Assembly: GCA_935421135.1 (NCBI GenBank)
Contig: OW285190.1
Coordinates: 11,418,501 to 11,482,500, forward strand
Origin: Bugulina stolonifera
Taxonomy: Eukaryota; Bryozoa; Gymnolaemata; Cheilostomatida; Bugulidae
DNA: 64,000 nt
Direction of reading: 5' to 3'
The notes beneath the pieces are model-generated. The model searched no databases, had not been told where the DNA came from, and was given only the letters and a program-made list of their open reading frames with translations. Below are positions 60,901 through 64,000 of the stretch, one piece after another. Each line of letters opens with the position of its first letter. Within the stretch, counting starts at the first letter, position 1. Made by a program: the position numbers and the translations under genes.

Positions 60901-63600
60901 GTAGAGGAACTCTGCATATAAACATCCATAAACATTCAGCAGAACATTGATTTCAGTGTCAGCTATGCTGCCCAAAGACGCGAATGTAATCATAGCCTCA
61001 GTTCTCAAAAATTCACATTATCTAGTATAAAGTAGCTAATAATGTTTGTCATAGTGCAGTATAGGATCCCAGGCTCATGCATTAATTATAAGCTTGGGGC
61101 AATGCAGTGTGTAGCAGCTAGAGCTACTCTTACTATAGGTATATACATGTATAATGACATCTTTGCTAATGGCAACATGCTAGAAAATAATTAATACAAC
61201 TTGAAAAATGCTGTTAGAAGTAAAAAGGAACAATGGAACATGTAGTCAATAATGTCATGCAGTTGTGTTATGACATCGGTGTGCCTCGTCAGGCCAATTT
61301 CAGAATGCATGTCCAAAGCAATTATTTTAAATTATATAGGTTTGTTACTGCTTCAGCACACAAATAGTTTGGTCACAATATGGTTGCCTTTGTGTGTTGT
61401 GACACTCTGTACAATTTATGACATAACATTGCTATATATTCATCTTGCCACTTAATGTTAAGTCATGTTTTGTTACTATATTTATACTTACAGGGTTTGA
61501 CTTCAAAGATACTAATGGAATATTTAATGTTGAAAAAGATAGGGAGGAACCTATTGTACGTCTTGTAGACAAGGCTCCTTGTAATAGGAAGTGTGGATGC
61601 TGGAAACCTCTCGTACCAATAGATAGAGGTATGGTGTGGTGAATGAGGCTATGATATGTAAATATTAGCCTCAGTGATCATTTAGTAATAGCTTTGTTTA
61701 TAAATTTTGAAAATAGAAGTGATAAACTTTGTTTTAAATATATTTAAGGATGCTACTGGTATCTATTGTATGCATGTATCTACACTTACAGTACAGAGTA
61801 TATAATTAGCTTGGCATTTACAATTTGTTGACACATTCTGCTATCGTAATGAAAACAAGAATATCACCTGCCATATTATCCTTGTCATGACTAGCCCTTT
61901 TATACAAATGTGTTGGAGAACATGTACAAAGTATACTAATAGCTTATGCATGCGAGAAATGGCCCAACTTTAGACTACAATATTGGTGCACTAACTTGGA
62001 TTACTTTAGGATAGCATAGGCTAGCGATAGACACACCCAGATTCCATGTCATCCAGAACTCTTTTACTTCGAGAGAATCATACCTGCCCTTGCTTTGGTA
62101 CCTCTCGTCCTGCATGTTGTAGTATCAATGGAATGACTAATAGAACAATTGAAACCATAATTCCCAAAGCAAGTCCTGAAATTCCCAAGTGATACTTATT
62201 AGTATATGGAATCATGACCTACCCTGCAGCAAAAAAGCAGTAATTTTTCTACAACCATGTGTATGGATGTGGCTAAATTGGATTTAAAAAATACTTATAA
62301 ATGTCTCGATTGAGTTTCTAGTTTCTACACCTAGTGATTCAAGATGCACAATGTAGGCCTACATGTAGGATGATTAGGTTATGAGTATAATTATATCTGC
62401 ACCATCTGTGTTTTAGGTTCACGGTTCTACAATGAGGTGACTACAGGCGGCATCGCCAACTGTGCAATGAGCTGCAGAGGTATCTACTTTTCATCAGAGG
62501 CCCGCAATTTTACAGTTTTCTGGATAGGTTCTTGGTCTATTCTTTGCTGCGTCTCCACACTGCTAACTATGGTGACTTATTTCATAGACATGAAGAGGTT
62601 CGACTACCCGGAAAGACCTATAATATTCCTCAGTGGCTGTTATCTTATGATTTCTATCGGCTACATAATCCGACTGATAGCTGGACAAGAGGCCATAGCC
62701 TGCGATGGTGACTCTATAAGGTACCAGACTACAGGTCCAGCGTTGTGTACCGTCGTCTTCCTCCTAACATACTTGTTCGGAATGGCCTCTTCTATCTGGT
62801 GGGTCATACTTAGCTTTACATGGTTCTTAGCTGCGGGACTAAAGTGGGGTCAAGAGGCCATAGAAAGCTACTCACAATATTTCCACCTGGTTGCCTGGCT
62901 CATACCCTCCATCAAAGCCGTTATAATTCTAGCCACCAGTAACGTAGATGGTGACCAGATTTCTGGTATTTGTTATGTTGGAAACCAGAATCTAATGAAC
63001 CTACGGGGATTCGTTATTGCTCCGCTTATTTTATATCTCTTATTAGGAACCTCATTCTTATTGGCTGGCTTTGTCAGCTTATTCCGTATTAGAGACGCTA
63101 TTCGTCAGCAGGGTCAGCAAAGAACCGAGAAGTTAGAGAAGCTGATGATTAGAATAGGCGTGTTCTCTGTTCTGTATACTGTACCAGCCACCATAGTTAT
63201 AGCCTGCTTATTCTATGAACAGCATTTTAGAGAGGAATGGAACCGTACCAAGGCCTGTCCGTGTGCTAATATAGGGGCAGAGCCAGACTATTCAGTATTT
63301 ATGTTGAAGTATTTTATGTGCCTAGCTGTTGGCATCACATCAGGGTTTTGGGTGTGGTCTAGTAAAACATTAACTTCATGGCGTAGTTTGTGCTCAAAAA
63401 TATGTTGCTGCCGTAAATCAGAAGAAAAGACAAAATATTCCACAGTCGCTTACACAGCGACAACAATGCTCACAGTACCGCCAAATCCTAACATACCCAC
63501 CGGTAGTGGAAAAGGCAGTCACACCACCGTCAGCTACCCCACAGTTCCTAGTGTAAAAGGTAGTAACGGTACAGTCAGCTACCCTCCCAGTCATGTGTGA
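57990..63600 (+). CDS. Frizzled-family Wnt receptor
   Basis: Three exons: 57990-58581, 61494-61628 and 62417-63600, both introns phase 1, giving 636 residues. A signal peptide occupies about 1-25. The Frizzled cysteine-rich domain spans 33-146 with all ten expected cysteines (33, 41, 78, 87, 94, 105, 109, 116, 133, 146). A Pro/Ser linker repeats DRSLPxxPG. The C-x3-C-x-C segment of exon 2 leads into seven membrane segments starting near residue 270. Family hallmarks include KWGQEAIE, GICYVGNQNL and RGFVIAPL. The Dishevelled-binding KTxxxW motif is intact as KTLTSW (559-564). The tail has a repeat (KGSxxTVSYP twice) and ends SHV, a class I PDZ ligand. In known family biology, Wnt binds the CRD and Dishevelled binds the cytoplasmic side. 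The orthology group cannot be set by eye. Confidence 0.97.
59144..59162. repeat. Poly-G run in Frizzled intron 1
   Basis: A run of G residues broken only by one A near its start. Intron 1 (58582-61493) otherwise shows unique A/T-rich sequence and ACATGTAC palindromes, with no exon that I can support. Confidence 0.8.
62084..62215 (-). other. Antisense exon-like ORF with one membrane helix in Frizzled intron 2
   Basis: On the minus strand a strong acceptor (CTTTTTTGCTGCAG, ending about 62225) is followed within 11 bases by an ATG (62215). The frame reads MIPYTNKYHLG, then a hydrophobic helix ending LVIPLILQ, then HAGREVPKQGQ, and meets a possible donor CAG/GTATGA at 62084. The NKYHLGISGLALGI pattern faintly recalls the C-terminal helix of dispanin/CD225 proteins. 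No further exon was found on either side, so it may be an exon of an unseen gene, a relic, or chance. Confidence 0.25.
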
Positions 63601-64000
63601 GTCGTGAAAACTCTCACTAATGCTGGCGGAAGTCAGTTACTGACAGCCTACGCTGACTGCACTTTACTTCTAATTTATTTGACAATGGCCAGAGGCTAAC
63701 GCCTTATTCAATTATTATTATATTTTAAATACCATCTGAAGTTTCTACTTTTCTAGTAAAACCAGCCTTGGGCTACTACACTTGATACTCCAAATAATTT
63801 TAAGAAGAGGCTTGGCTCTATACGCTGATCATCCCGACTAATTTACTTTTCAATGAAGCCTCCTAGTTTATACATGTATCACTAATGCTTTCCCATGACA
63901 CTTGTATAAGAAAATCAGATTTGCTAAGGGGTTGTGTTACATACTGTACATGGGGATGAAGTACATGTATATCTCTATTAACAGGATACTTGCTGTAAAT
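63601..64000 (+). other. 3' flank of Frizzled
   Basis: Presumed 3' UTR and downstream sequence. No canonical AATAAA was seen before the window ends, so the transcript end may lie beyond 64000 or use a variant signal. Confidence 0.4.

Overview
The window looks like nuclear DNA of an early-branching animal, most plausibly a sponge, although the species cannot be fixed from sequence alone. It is AT-rich. Genes are split by GT-AG introns of about 0.2 to 3 kb, and simple repeats and short palindromes (ACATGTAC types) are frequent. The gene set is metazoan: a Frizzled Wnt receptor, a GPR157-type receptor, the SAGA deubiquitinase subunit ATXN7L3, and tandem Golgi sulfotransferases. I rebuilt eight spliced gene models by hand. 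In each one the splice phases agree and the frame stays open from start to stop.

Layout. 1-2.3 kb: direct repeats, an LTR-like element and 3' flank. 2.3-17.2 kb, minus strand: three tandem five-exon paralogs of a Sulfotransfer_2 carbohydrate sulfotransferase with identical intron positions and phases. 20.0-31.1 kb, minus strand: two tandem paralogs of a small secreted Cys-rich protein with CPxCxxC units that I could not assign to a named family. 31.1-35.5 kb: gene-free, with an AT-rich tract, decayed LINE fragments and a fold-back. 35.5-39.3 kb, plus strand: ATXN7L3 (8 exons). 39.5-43.1 kb: gene-free, with a second LTR-like element. 43.1-47.1 kb, plus strand: GPR157-like receptor (7 exons). 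47.1-58.0 kb: about 11 kb without a recognisable gene, including a higher-order satellite at 56-56.7 kb. 58.0-63.6 kb, plus strand: Frizzled (3 exons).

The genes do not form one pathway. The sulfotransferases would act in the Golgi on secreted or surface glycans, the Cys-rich proteins are predicted to be secreted, Frizzled and the GPR157-like protein are plasma-membrane receptors, and ATXN7L3 works in the nucleus on histone H2B deubiquitination.

The most interesting signals are: (i) mosaic divergence in both tandem families, where some exons and flanking introns are nearly identical while others have diverged, as expected from gene conversion; (ii) the unassigned Cys-rich secreted family; (iii) a tandemly triplicated 5' splice site at ATXN7L3 exon 3; (iv) a dispersed fold-back family with core AGAGAAGACAACTTC, one occurrence of which lies in the last coding exon of the GPR157-like gene; and (v) an antisense transmembrane ORF inside a Frizzled intron.
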